A DNA stretch of 64,000 bases from positions 1 to 64,000 of the forward strand of contig CAZSRS010000005.1 in NCBI GenBank assembly GCA_964609625.1. The letters run 5' to 3'. This stretch comes from G963674665 sp964609625. GTDB lineage: Bacteria; Desulfobacterota; Desulfovibrionia; Desulfovibrionales; Desulfovibrionaceae. The notes under the pieces were generated by a model. That model did no database searches, had not been told where the DNA came from, and was given only the letters and a program-made list of their open reading frames with translations. Positions 8,164 to 16,159 of this stretch are shown one piece after another. Within the stretch, counting starts at the first letter, position 1; each line of letters begins with the position of its first letter. The position numbers and the translations under genes are program-made.

Positions 8164-9395
8164 CTCTTGTTCGCTTGTCCGTTTGCGAGATCAAAGGCCT
8201 CGTGCAGGGTGCGTACCGCGAGTTCCGTGTATTTTTCCTCGATCAGACAGGTGATCTTAATCTCCGAGGTGCTGATCATCAGGATATTGATGTTCTCCTT
8301 GTGCAACGCGGCAAAGGCCTTGGCAGCGACGCCCGCGTGATTGCGCATGCCCACGCCGATGACCGAGACCTTACAGACGTACATGTCCTTGAGGATCTCG
8401 GCTGCCTTGATTTCCTGTAGCAGGTCGCGAAGGATCTCCTCGGCGCGCTCCAGGTCGTTGCGGCTCACGGTGAAGGTCATGTCCGTGACCCCATCCTTGC
8501 TGGGGTTCTGGACGATCATATCCACCAGGATGCCGGCCTTGGACAGGGGGGCGAAAATCGAGGCAGCCACGCCGGGCCTGTCCTCCACGGCCCGCAGCGT
8601 AAGCCGGGCTTGGTCCTTGTCGTAGGCGATGCCGGAAACGAGTACTGACTCCATCATTTTCGGGTCCTCCTTGCTGACCAGCGTTCCTGGGTCGTCGGAA
8701 AAAGTGGAACGCACATGCACGGGAACGTTGTATTTTTTAGCAAACTCCACGGATCGGATCTGCAGGACCTTGGCACCCATGCTGGCCATCTCCAGCATTT
8801 CGTCGTAGGCGATGCGATCCATTTTGCGCGCTGTGGAACAGATGTTTGGATCCGTGGTGTAGACGCCGTCCACATCGGTGAAGATTTCGCACAACTCGGC
8901 GTTCAGGGCCGCGGCCAGGGCCACGGCCGAAGTGTCGGATCCGCCCCTCCCCAGGGTGGTGATCCGGTTGTTGGTGTCGTAGCCCTGGAACCCGGCGGCC
9001 ACCAGGACTTCGTAGGTGTTGAACATGCTTTTGAGGACTGAGCTGTCGATTTCAAGAATGCGCGCCCGGCCGTACTTCTCGTCCGTGGTGATGGGGACCT
9101 GAAAACCCATGACGGAACGGGCCCTGATGCCTTCGTTCTTGAGCAGCATGGCGAACAGAGCGACCGAGGATTGCTCGCCCACCGCCAAGAGCGCGTCGAG
9201 TTCCGCGGGATCGGGCCTGGGGGAAAACTCCCTGGCCAGGCTGATGAGCCGGTTGGTTTCGCCGGCCATGGCCGAGAGTACGACCACCACGCGGTATCCC
9301 TGATCCAGCGCCTTGCGCACCTTGCTCAGCACCAGCCGCATGCAGTGCAGGTCTTTTACCGATGTACCGCCGAATTTCTGTACCAGAATACGCAT
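8160..9395 (-). CDS. lysC: aspartate kinase
   Basis: Phosphorylates aspartate, first step to lysine, methionine, threonine and diaminopimelate. It has 411 residues. The N-terminal amino-acid kinase domain carries VQKFGGTSV at the start and the NNRITTLGRGGSDTSAVALA loop around 150-170. Two C-terminal ACT domains (about 265-335 and 345-405) bind the feedback inhibitor, usually lysine and/or threonine. It is a monofunctional enzyme of normal size. The upstream gene tsaE ends 60 bases before the start; an AGGA site lies about 10 bases before the ATG. Confidence 0.95.
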   Translation of the reverse strand: MRILVQKFGGTSVKDLHCMRLVLSKVRKALDQGYRVVVVLSAMAGETNRLISLAREFSPRPDPAELDALLAVGEQSSVALFAMLLKNEGIRARSVMGFQVPITTDEKYGRARILEIDSSVLKSMFNTYEVLVAAGFQGYDTNNRITTLGRGGSDTSAVALAAALNAELCEIFTDVDGVYTTDPNICSTARKMDRIAYDEMLEMASMGAKVLQIRSVEFAKKYNVPVHVRSTFSDDPGTLVSKEDPKMMESVLVSGIAYDKDQARLTLRAVEDRPGVAASIFAPLSKAGILVDMIVQNPSKDGVTDMTFTVSRNDLERAEEILRDLLQEIKAAEILKDMYVCKVSVIGVGMRNHAGVAAKAFAALHKENINILMISTSEIKITCLIEEKYTELAVRTLHEAFDLANGQANKR

Positions 9396-9454
9396 GACGA
9401 ACTATTCCTGTTGAATTGTTGCCGCGGATTCACGCCGACACAGTCGGTGCCGAC

Positions 9455-9940
9455 TCAGGGCCGGGGCCAATTGGTGTGCAGCCTGTCGAGAACGGCGTCG
9501 GCCGTCACTCCGGTGGCCTCCAGACGCACCTCGCGTCCCTGTTCGCTCTCGCTCAGGAACAGGCGCAGGTGATCGCCGGGTACGAGGCTGACCGGGAGAT
9601 ACTCCGCCCATTCCACGATGACAAGTAACGAGTCCTGTTCGAGAACGTCCTGGATGGAGGCGTCCGGTTGCAACCCCACCAGACGGTAGAGGTCGATGTG
9701 GGCGCACTCCGGCCGCGTGGGGTAGAGGTGCAGCAACGTGAAGCTCGGGCTCGCCACCTCCGCGTCCTCTCCTCCAGGCAAGGCCGCGACGATGCCGCGC
9801 GTCAGCGTGGTCTTGCCGACGCCCAGATCGCCCACGAGCAGCAGGGCCGGATAGGGCGGTGCCAGGGGCAGGGCCGAGGCCAAGGCTCGGCCGAAATCCA
9901 GCGTCGCGTCGGCATTCCGCAGGGTGAAGGTGCATGACAT
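9455..9940 (-). CDS. tsaE: tRNA t6A biosynthesis ATPase TsaE
   Basis: P-loop ATPase required with TsaB, TsaC and TsaD for the N6-threonylcarbamoyl modification of A37 in ANN-decoding tRNAs. The Walker A motif GDLGVGKTT is at residues 37-45, and the family segments SPSFTLLHLY, IDLYRL and VIVEWAEYLP follow in order. I chose the ATG at 9940 because GAGG lies 6 bases before it; a TTG seven codons upstream would also be open. The partner TsaC/Sua5-like protein is encoded near 61 kb in this window. Length (161 aa) is typical. Confidence 0.93.
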   Translation of the reverse strand: MSCTFTLRNADATLDFGRALASALPLAPPYPALLLVGDLGVGKTTLTRGIVAALPGGEDAEVASPSFTLLHLYPTRPECAHIDLYRLVGLQPDASIQDVLEQDSLLVIVEWAEYLPVSLVPGDHLRLFLSESEQGREVRLEATGVTADAVLDRLHTNWPRP

Positions 9941-10002
9941 TCGGAACCTCGAACAATGCAATGGACCAGCTTACAGCAACCAGGTTACGACCGGGTTGCG
10001 GG

Positions 10003-10464
10003 CTAGGTCGAATCCTTGGCCACAAGGGCGCGCAAGATATCGGACTTGCCCACGATTCCGACAAGCCTGCCTCCTTCCACCACCGGCAGGGTGTAGAGCT
10101 TCTGATCGGCCATGGTGGTGGCGATGTCCTCGATGGGCGTGTCCGGGGACACGCACTTGGGTTGCGGGGTCATTGCCTGACGTACCTTTGTGGCCGTGAT
10201 CTTGTCGATCTCCCGCTCCAACTGGTTCGTGGAGGAGAGGGGAATGAAGCCGTCGAGCAACGTGAACACCGAAGGGATGGACAGCCGCTTCTGTTGCGCG
10301 ATGAGGTCGCTCTGGCAGAGAATGCCCACAACCTTGTTGTTTTCGTCCACGACAGGCACACCGTTGAATCCCTTTTCCAGAAGCAGGCGGGCGGCCTCCG
10401 TGATATCGTCGTCCAGGCCCACGGTCACGCAGTGGGTGGTCATCAGGTCCTTGGCGGTCAACAT
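10003..10464 (-). CDS. tandem CBS-domain protein
   Basis: Stand-alone pair of CBS domains in 153 residues: AKDLMTTHCVTVGLDDDITEAARLL opens the first and VRQAMTPQPKCVSPDTPIEDIA the second, each ending in the usual VGI(L/V)xxSDI/L strand. Such Bateman modules bind adenosyl ligands (ATP, AMP, SAM) and regulate partner proteins. No catalytic domain is attached, so the regulated partner is unknown. I placed the start at the ATG preceded by GGAG, 4 bases after the nnr stop; this also avoids an implausible Arg/Pro-rich extension. Confidence 0.88.
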   Translation of the reverse strand: MLTAKDLMTTHCVTVGLDDDITEAARLLLEKGFNGVPVVDENNKVVGILCQSDLIAQQKRLSIPSVFTLLDGFIPLSSTNQLEREIDKITATKVRQAMTPQPKCVSPDTPIEDIATTMADQKLYTLPVVEGGRLVGIVGKSDILRALVAKDST

Positions 10465-10468
10465 GTTC

Positions 10469-12061
10469 TCATTTCTCCGTAGTGCAACGTAAGAGTTCGG
10501 CCAGGGCGGAGGGCAGGGCGTCGGCGATCTCCGACGCCAGGTTCCCCCGTAGCGGGAAGGAGTTCTCGAGCCATCGGCCGCTGAAACCGTGCCAATACAC
10601 TCCAAGGCATGCCGCATGCAAGGCCGGGAGGCCGCGGGAGAGCAAATTTCCTGTCACGCCCGACAAGACATCGCCGCTGCCCCCCACTGCCAGGCAGGGG
10701 GCGTCGAGGGGTGAAAGGGCCGTGAACAGGCGTCCCTGGCCGTCCCGCCCAGCGATGATGCTGCCCGCGCCCTTGAGCACCAGCACGCCCTGGTGTCGCG
10801 CGGCAAAGGCCCTGGCCACGCCCGGTCGGTCTGCCTGCACCCGCGGAACAGAGGCTTCGGGAAAGCCGTCGGCTGCCAGCAATCTGGTCATTTCGCCGGG
10901 ATGGGGCGTTAACACGTCGGTTTCGGTCAGCAGTTCCAGTAGGCGGGGCCTCGCCGCTAAGCAGTTCAAGGCGTCGGCGTCCAGCACCGTGGGGGGGCGT
11001 TTGCACTCGAGCAGGGCCTCCACGCAGTCCACGGCGCCGGGGTCGTGCCCCATGCCCGGACCGAGCACCAGGGCGTCGCAGCGCTGCAAGAGGTCCATGA
11101 GCGGGGCCAAGGCCCCGGGGATCCACTCCCCGGTCGGCAGGGGCAGGGTCATGATCTCGGATCTGCCGTGCTTCACCTCCTGGGCCAAGGGAGCCGGGCA
11201 GGCCACGGTGACCAGGCCGGCACCCGAGCGCAGGGCGCCCAGGGCAGCCAGGGCAGGGGCGCCCGTAAGTCCGGGGGAACCGCCCACTATGCAGACCCGC
11301 CCCCCGTCGCCTTTGTGCATTCCGGCAAAGGGGCGGGGCAGGAGCCGGACCACGTCCGGAGTCAGCAGCTGGCAGGCGGGAGGGTACTCCTCCCTGACGC
11401 GCCTGGGAATGCCGATGGCGCGGACATGGAGCCTTCCCACGTATGCAGCCGCGCCAGGGAGCATCAGTCCGATCTTGGCTGCCTCGAAAGTCACGGTGGC
11501 GTGGGCTCGCACGGCTTCGGACGCTGCCTTGCCGCTCAGGCCGTCCAGGCCCGAGGGGATGTCCAGGGCCAGGACAAAGGCCTGCAGGCCCAGGGCGTTG
11601 ATCTGTTTGATCCACAAATCGTACGGGGGGCGCGGGGTACCGGTAAAGCCGGTGCCGAATAGACCGTCCACCACGATATGCGGGAGACCGTATTCCCGGA
11701 GCAGAGAGTCGAGACCCGCAGGAGTCGTGGTGCGGCAGGGCGTGCCTACACGTCGGGCCAGCCGCAGGTGATAACCACTGGCCCCGGTGTGGTTCCTGGC
11801 CGCACCGGCCAGAAGCACCAGGACTTCCGCGCCCTGGTCGTGCAGGTGCCGTCCCAGGGCGATGGCATCGCCCCCGTTGTTGCCTTTGCCAGCGAAAAGC
11901 AGGACGCGCTTGCCGGACAAGGGGGCGCAGTGCTCGCGCAGAACGGCCAGGGCCTCGCGGCTGGCGTTCTCCATGAGCATTTCGTTGCGCAGGCCGTGGA
12001 CCTCGATGCTCTGGCGGTCCCAGAAGGCCATTTCTTCGGGTGTGGGCAGTGGGGCGAACAC
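10469..12061 (-). CDS. nnr: bifunctional NAD(P)HX epimerase / ADP-dependent dehydratase
   Basis: Repairs hydrated NADH and NADPH. The 530-residue fusion has an N-terminal YjeF_N epimerase domain (about 1-215; AGKGNNGGDAIALGRHL, then DGLFGTGFTG and LALDIPSGLDG) and a C-terminal ribokinase-like dehydratase (about 225-520). The latter shows IVGGSPGLTGAP, LVLGPGMGHDPG, LTPHPGEMTRLL, VLKGAGSI and VGGSGDVLSG, the ADP-binding and catalytic signature. The start appears to be GTG at 12061; an ATG 10 codons further in is the alternative. It lies between acpS and the CBS gene with short gaps. Confidence 0.94.
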   Translation of the reverse strand: MFAPLPTPEEMAFWDRQSIEVHGLRNEMLMENASREALAVLREHCAPLSGKRVLLFAGKGNNGGDAIALGRHLHDQGAEVLVLLAGAARNHTGASGYHLRLARRVGTPCRTTTPAGLDSLLREYGLPHIVVDGLFGTGFTGTPRPPYDLWIKQINALGLQAFVLALDIPSGLDGLSGKAASEAVRAHATVTFEAAKIGLMLPGAAAYVGRLHVRAIGIPRRVREEYPPACQLLTPDVVRLLPRPFAGMHKGDGGRVCIVGGSPGLTGAPALAALGALRSGAGLVTVACPAPLAQEVKHGRSEIMTLPLPTGEWIPGALAPLMDLLQRCDALVLGPGMGHDPGAVDCVEALLECKRPPTVLDADALNCLAARPRLLELLTETDVLTPHPGEMTRLLAADGFPEASVPRVQADRPGVARAFAARHQGVLVLKGAGSIIAGRDGQGRLFTALSPLDAPCLAVGGSGDVLSGVTGNLLSRGLPALHAACLGVYWHGFSGRWLENSFPLRGNLASEIADALPSALAELLRCTTEK

Positions 12062-12079
12062 GATGACATCATCCCCTTG

Positions 12080-12463
12080 CTATGTTTCGAGAATCACCAC
12101 GGCGGCGGCCACATCGCGGCCATGGGTTAGGCTCACATGGCTGCCTCCGACACCCATTCGGTGGGCCAGGGTGGCGGCGGCGCCGTGCAGGTGCAATATG
12201 GGCTTGCCCGAGGGGAGTGAGAGCGTCTCGATGTTCTTCAGGCTCACACCCTCTCTGAATCCCGTGCCCAGGGCCTTGGCGCCGGCCTCCTTGGCGGCGA
12301 AACGGGCGGCCAGGAAGGCGATCACGTTGCTCTCGGAATGCTGGGGCAGTTCCCGCAGTTCCAGGTCCGTGAGGATGCGGGCGGAAAACCGCTCCCCGAA
12401 GCGTTGCCAGAGCGCCTGTATACGGTCCAGCTCCACCACGTCTATGCCGATGCCGAGGATCAT
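12080..12463 (-). CDS. acpS: holo-[acyl-carrier-protein] synthase
   Basis: Transfers 4'-phosphopantetheine from CoA to ACP, activating fatty-acid synthesis. The 127-residue protein has the AcpS signatures GIGIDVVELDRI (metal ligand D8) and ARFAAKEAGAKALGTG (E59), and ends with the SHVSLTHGRDVAAAVVILE strand. Size is normal. It starts 17 bases after pdxJ stops, a gene pairing (pdxJ-acpS) common in Proteobacteria. No clear Shine-Dalgarno is visible, so translation may be coupled to pdxJ. Confidence 0.95.
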   Translation of the reverse strand: MILGIGIDVVELDRIQALWQRFGERFSARILTDLELRELPQHSESNVIAFLAARFAAKEAGAKALGTGFREGVSLKNIETLSLPSGKPILHLHGAAATLAHRMGVGGSHVSLTHGRDVAAAVVILET

Positions 12464-12480
12464 GGAAAAGTCGCCCGGCG

Positions 12481-13206
12481 TCAGTCGGTAAAGGTGGCGA
12501 TGATGGCGGCCATCTGGGCCACGGCCTCGCGCATACCCACCAGTAGGGCGCGGGAGAGGATGCTGTGGCCGATGGAGTATTCACGGATGTCGGGGACCTT
12601 GGCGAAGCGTTGGATGTTGGTGTAGTTCAGGCCGTGCCCCAGGTTGACCTTGAGGTCCAACTCTTGGCCGAGCAGGATTCCCTGGCGGATTTTTTCGAAT
12701 TCCAGGGAGGCAACTTCTTCCGTGGTCGCGTCGGCATAGTGTCCCGTGTGGATTTCGATGTACTCGGCGCCGGCGGCCTTGGAGGCCTCGATTTGCTCCA
12801 CCGCGGCCTCGATGAACAGGCTGGATCGGATTCCGGCCCTGTGCAGGGGGGCGAGGTACTCCCTGATCTCCTGTTCGCGGCCGGCCACGGCCAACCCGCC
12901 TTCGGTGGTCAGCTCCTCGCGCTTTTCCGGCACCAGGCAGACCATGTGCGGCCTGGTCTTCAGGGCAATGGCCTGCATCTCTTCAGTGGCGGCCATTTCC
13001 AGGTGCAGCCGAGTGTTCAGCGCCTTGGACAGGAGTTCAACGTCACGGTCCTGGATGTGTCGCCGATCTTCGCGCAGATGAACGATGATGCCGAACGCAC
13101 CGCCCAACTCGGCCAGATGCGCGGTGGTGAGGGGTTCAGGTTCCTTGCCGCGTCGTGCCTGACGCAGTGTGGCCGCATGATCCACGTTGACGACGAGTTT
13201 GGGCAT
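12481..13206 (-). CDS. pdxJ: pyridoxine 5'-phosphate synthase
   Basis: Final ring-closing enzyme of the DXP-dependent vitamin B6 pathway; condenses 1-deoxyxylulose 5-phosphate with 3-amino-2-oxopropyl phosphate. The protein starts MPKLVVNVDHAATLRQARRG and contains GIIVHLREDRRHIQDRDV and VCLVPEKREELTTEGGLAV, with EIHTGHYADA near the C-terminal third. I set the start at 13206 because AAGGAG lies 5 bases before this ATG. This gives 241 residues, the usual length. It is the first gene of the seven-gene - strand operon; the preceding tRNA-Ala gene has its own terminator, so a separate promoter between 13207 and 13300 is expected. Confidence 0.95.
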   Translation of the reverse strand: MPKLVVNVDHAATLRQARRGKEPEPLTTAHLAELGGAFGIIVHLREDRRHIQDRDVELLSKALNTRLHLEMAATEEMQAIALKTRPHMVCLVPEKREELTTEGGLAVAGREQEIREYLAPLHRAGIRSSLFIEAAVEQIEASKAAGAEYIEIHTGHYADATTEEVASLEFEKIRQGILLGQELDLKVNLGHGLNYTNIQRFAKVPDIREYSIGHSILSRALLVGMREAVAQMAAIIATFTD

Positions 13207-13302
13207 ATCGGCTCCTTGCGGTGATGACTGATGGTGCTGCAATCATAGTGGGGGATACTTGAATGTCAAGGTTTTCGAGAAAAGTGACCACGTTTGTGTG
13301 TT

Positions 13303-13339
13303 CAAAAAAACAGGCCTTGCAAATTTCTCTGCAAGGCCT
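13303..13339 (-). terminator. rho-independent terminator of the tRNA-Ala gene
   Basis: On the - strand a perfect 10-bp stem (AGGCCTTGCA / TGCAAGGCCT, 13312-13339, loop of about 8) is followed by a run of seven T. It lies 10 bases beyond the CCA end of the tRNA and separates it from pdxJ. Confidence 0.85.
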
Positions 13340-13348
13340 TGAATTTTC

Positions 13349-13424
13349 TGGTGGAGATGAGGGGATTCGAACCCCTGGCCTGTGCGTTGCGAACGCACCG
13401 CTCTCCCAGCTGAGCTACATCCCC
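13349..13424 (-). tRNA. tRNA-Ala, anticodon CGC
   Basis: A 76-base gene with CCA encoded. The acceptor stem GGGGATG pairs with CATCTCC (one G-T pair). The D arm is GCTC-AGCTGGGA-GAGC, the anticodon stem GTGCG/CGCAC encloses loop TTCGCAA (anticodon CGC, reading GCG), and the T arm has GGTTCGAATCC. The discriminator base is A. All arms fold without mismatches beyond the G-T pair. Confidence 0.97.
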
Positions 13425-13467
13425 GATGGTTCCGGGCCGCGAATGGCCGAATCAGCCCGAAGCAAAG

Positions 13468-13497
13468 ATAATAGCACGGGGGCATGGCGATATTCAA
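13468..13497 (-). promoter_or_regulatory. sigma-70-type promoter of tRNA-Ala
   Basis: On the - strand TTGAAT (13492-13497) and TATTAT (13468-13473) are separated by 18 bases. Predicted start is near 13460, about 36 bases before the mature tRNA. The GC-rich discriminator fits stable-RNA promoters. Confidence 0.65.
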
Positions 13498-13857
13498 GCC
13501 TTTTTTCAGCTTTTTATTCGCGCCAGCCTGGGGCCTGAACAAAAGCGGGTAGGGAGAGCGTATTGTCGGAGGGTGGGATTTCATCCCCGGCAGCCTGGCC
13601 GAAAGGCAACGCTGGATGTCCAGTCGGGCCGGGATTGTGCTATGGCGTGTCCGGAGGCATGGGTGGGGGGTGGCGAAAGAGCGATGCACATGGTACTCCA
13701 AACGTGGGGAGGGATCACCGAATCTGGGTATCCCGGTGACACTGAGGCTTTTGCCAACTGATCCCGCGGGAAACGATATCGCGTTCCGTGGGGAGCGATG
13801 TCGCAGGGCAACCGCCTCGAGTCGGGGTGCGCTATTGCCTGAAGGGGAGCGGCTCAA
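13498..13857. other. intergenic region upstream of the epimerase gene
   Basis: About 360 bases between the tRNA promoter and the epimerase start. It is GC-rich with G-runs and no convincing ORF, repeat or riboswitch fold that I recognise. GGGGAG, 8 bases before the ATG at 13858, is the ribosome site. It must hold the epimerase promoter, but I see no clear -35/-10 pair. Confidence 0.5.
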
Positions 13858-14886
13858 ATGACATCGAATATGGCCAAATCTTCGGTGCCTGTGACCTGTC
13901 TCGTGACAGGGTGCGCGGGGTTCGTGGGCAGCCATCTCTGCGAGGCTCTGCTGGCCCTGGGCGAGGGAGTGGTGGGGGTGGACGACTTCTTCTCCGGCAA
14001 GCCCGAGAACATGAGTACATTTCGTGGGCACCCCGCGTTCCACTTCCAGGAGCGTGACATCAACGATTCCAGGTTACTGCGAGATCTGAACCGCCGGTAT
14101 CCCGACCTTTGCCGCATTTTTCACCTGGCAGCCGTGGTCAGCGTGCCCTTCTCCATGGAGCACCCCGAGGAGACCATGCGTACCAACTTCATCTCCTCCA
14201 TCGCCTTGTACGAAGAGGCCATGGCCCTGAATTTCCGCTCTTATGTCTTTGCCGGGTCGGCCGCGGAATACGGCAACCTGGACACCCTCCCCCTGGGCGA
14301 GGAGGCCGTGAGCATCGAGGAGGCCCATGCCGGCCTGGAGAATCTGCAAGCCAGCCCTTACGGTCAATCCAAGTATCTCGTCTCGCGTTACATCGAGACT
14401 TGCGGATTCGGCTGCTCCCTGCGGTTTTTCAACATCTATGGTCCGCGCCAGGACGCTGCCAGTCAATACTCCGGGGTCATTTCCCGCTTTGTCTCCCTGG
14501 CCTTGCGCGGCGAGAGCATGACAATCATGGGCAGCGGCGAACAGAGCCGGGATTTTATCTACATCAGCGACGCCGTGGAGAGCTATCTCGTGGCCGCGGG
14601 AATGCGGGGGCGAAACTCATCCCCCTTGTGCGGCATTTACAATGTAGGCACCCAGAAGGGGACGTCCATCCTGGAACTGGCCCAACGCATCGGCAGGATC
14701 ACCGGCAACGCGAGCGGGCTGTGTTTTCTTCCTCCAAGACGTGGAGACATCAAACACTCCCTGGCGAATGTGGAGAAGTTGCGGCTGGAAACGGGGTACG
14801 AGGCGCGGGTGGATCTGGAGACAGGACTGCGCGGCCTGCTGGACTGGGAGCGGAGCAAGTCGGTGGTCGGAACACAACCCGAATAG
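13858..14886 (+). CDS. NAD-dependent sugar-nucleotide epimerase/dehydratase
   Basis: Extended short-chain dehydrogenase acting on nucleotide sugars, 342 residues. The NAD-binding glycine motif GCAGFVGS begins at residue 18, the catalytic Ser is in FAGSAAEYG, and the YGQSK motif (Tyr and Lys of the catalytic pair) is near residue 167. The C-terminal part has GEQSRDFIYISDAVESYL and LPPRRGDIKHSLANVEKL, both typical of the GalE/WbpP/Gne branch. That suggests UDP-glucose or UDP-N-acetylglucosamine 4-epimerisation for surface polysaccharide. Exact substrate is not decidable. It stands alone, with no polysaccharide genes adjacent. Confidence 0.88.
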   Translation: MTSNMAKSSVPVTCLVTGCAGFVGSHLCEALLALGEGVVGVDDFFSGKPENMSTFRGHPAFHFQERDINDSRLLRDLNRRYPDLCRIFHLAAVVSVPFSMEHPEETMRTNFISSIALYEEAMALNFRSYVFAGSAAEYGNLDTLPLGEEAVSIEEAHAGLENLQASPYGQSKYLVSRYIETCGFGCSLRFFNIYGPRQDAASQYSGVISRFVSLALRGESMTIMGSGEQSRDFIYISDAVESYLVAAGMRGRNSSPLCGIYNVGTQKGTSILELAQRIGRITGNASGLCFLPPRRGDIKHSLANVEKLRLETGYEARVDLETGLRGLLDWERSKSVVGTQPE

Positions 14887-15032
14887 TTGTTCACCCCGAG
14901 GCGCAAGGGATCGTCCCGACGAGGCCTGGAGCACATCCATAAATCCTAAACGACGTCATCATCTGGTCGGCTCGTCCAGGCAACCCATGATCAGGCCGCG
15001 GTTTGTGGTCCATGAGGGGAGACGCGCCCCTT

Positions 15033-15953
15033 TCAGATGGTGACTTCCTGGCGTGACTTGAAGGACTGGCTCTGTTTGACTCCCCAGCGAAGGAAGTTGG
15101 TGAAGGCTTCTTCAACGTGTTGAGGATTCTCCACGCTCATGTCCTTGCGGCCCTTTTCCAACTGTTTTGAGAAAAAGACGTCTCTGAAATTCTCGAAACG
15201 GGTTATCTGCACGCCGCCTTTGAGCTTCGTCCGGCTGGGAGTGGCCAGGAGCCAGGTGGGCACGCGCCTGACATTGAAGCGTAGAAAGATGTCCTGGACC
15301 GAGACCTTGTTGGGGTTTTCCTGGTCGTAGTGAATCTCGATGACCTTGAACTGTTCGTCGAAATCCACCAGAGGCGTGACGTACATATGGCGGATGTGGT
15401 CCCAGGTTATGCCGGCACTGGAGAAGAGCAGCAGGACTGGTTTGAGTTGGATGTTGTTCTTGATTTCCTTGAGGACGAACCAGGCGTCGTCGAGTTGTGA
15501 CGTGATCCTGTATGTGCGTATCCGCTCTTCACGATCAGTGTCGCGCAGGTTCTTGTCGAATGCCGCGCAGATTTCCTCGCCGTTGGCATAGGTGTTGCGC
15601 AGCAGAACATGCAGGTTGTGACGCCAGGACAGGTTTTTGATATGCCCCATTTTCACTATGGTCGCGGTGTACTTGCTCTTGAAGAACCCCTTCCGCAATC
15701 GGAGAACCAGGAGAAGATGCCGGCCTTCCTTGAAAAAGCTCTCCAGTTTTCCTTCCAGGACGTCTTCATTGTCAGAATCGACGTGCCTGGACAGGATCTT
15801 CCCCTTCTCCAGGTAGATCACGTCCCACTTCACTTTGGGTTTCTTGGAGGTGAGAGCTGTCAGTGTTCGCATGTCCACATGTCGGGTGACGGGGGCATAG
15901 GGCAGGCCGTCCGCCAGGCAGCTATTGGGAGCGGGTATACTGCATGTGCTCAT
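15033..15953 (-). CDS. unrecognised protein with a thioredoxin-like C-terminal half
   Basis: I do not recognise a family. The 306-residue product has no signal peptide or membrane segment. The first half is basic and mixed alpha/beta (KVKWDVIYLEKGKILSRHVD, then LLLVLRLRKGFF). From about residue 180 it reads like a thioredoxin fold: a strand PVLLLFSSAGIT, a helix, a strand FKVIEIHYD, then VRRVPTWLLATPSR with VPT where the cis-proline loop would be. The CxxC is absent (SSAG instead), so it would not be a redox enzyme. The start is uncertain; 15953 (MSTCS) has only a weak GAG upstream, and the frame is open further. It is divergent from the kinase gene at 16160, with about 200 bases between. Confidence 0.7.
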   Translation of the reverse strand: MSTCSIPAPNSCLADGLPYAPVTRHVDMRTLTALTSKKPKVKWDVIYLEKGKILSRHVDSDNEDVLEGKLESFFKEGRHLLLVLRLRKGFFKSKYTATIVKMGHIKNLSWRHNLHVLLRNTYANGEEICAAFDKNLRDTDREERIRTYRITSQLDDAWFVLKEIKNNIQLKPVLLLFSSAGITWDHIRHMYVTPLVDFDEQFKVIEIHYDQENPNKVSVQDIFLRFNVRRVPTWLLATPSRTKLKGGVQITRFENFRDVFFSKQLEKGRKDMSVENPQHVEEAFTNFLRWGVKQSQSFKSRQEVTI

Positions 15954-16159
15954 TTCAGAGTACTCGTTTTCGCGTGGGTACACAAGATTGCGACAGAACA
16001 CGTATTCTTTATTCTTGGCTGGGAGTGGGAGCATCCTGTGCAGCCTCGGGCAACATCTTGAAATATATTGCCTCTTGATGCAAGTTGGCGTAACAGGTCC
16101 TGACATGGACAGTGCGGCGTGCAGTAGAGGTCGTGGCGCGGTTGTCGTGAGGATGGGCG

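Noticed and set aside
13498..13857. Riboswitch or small gene upstream of the epimerase
   Set aside because: I tried to fit known conserved cores (c-di-GMP, SAM, cobalamin, TPP) by eye and found none; short ORFs there lack ribosome sites and family features.
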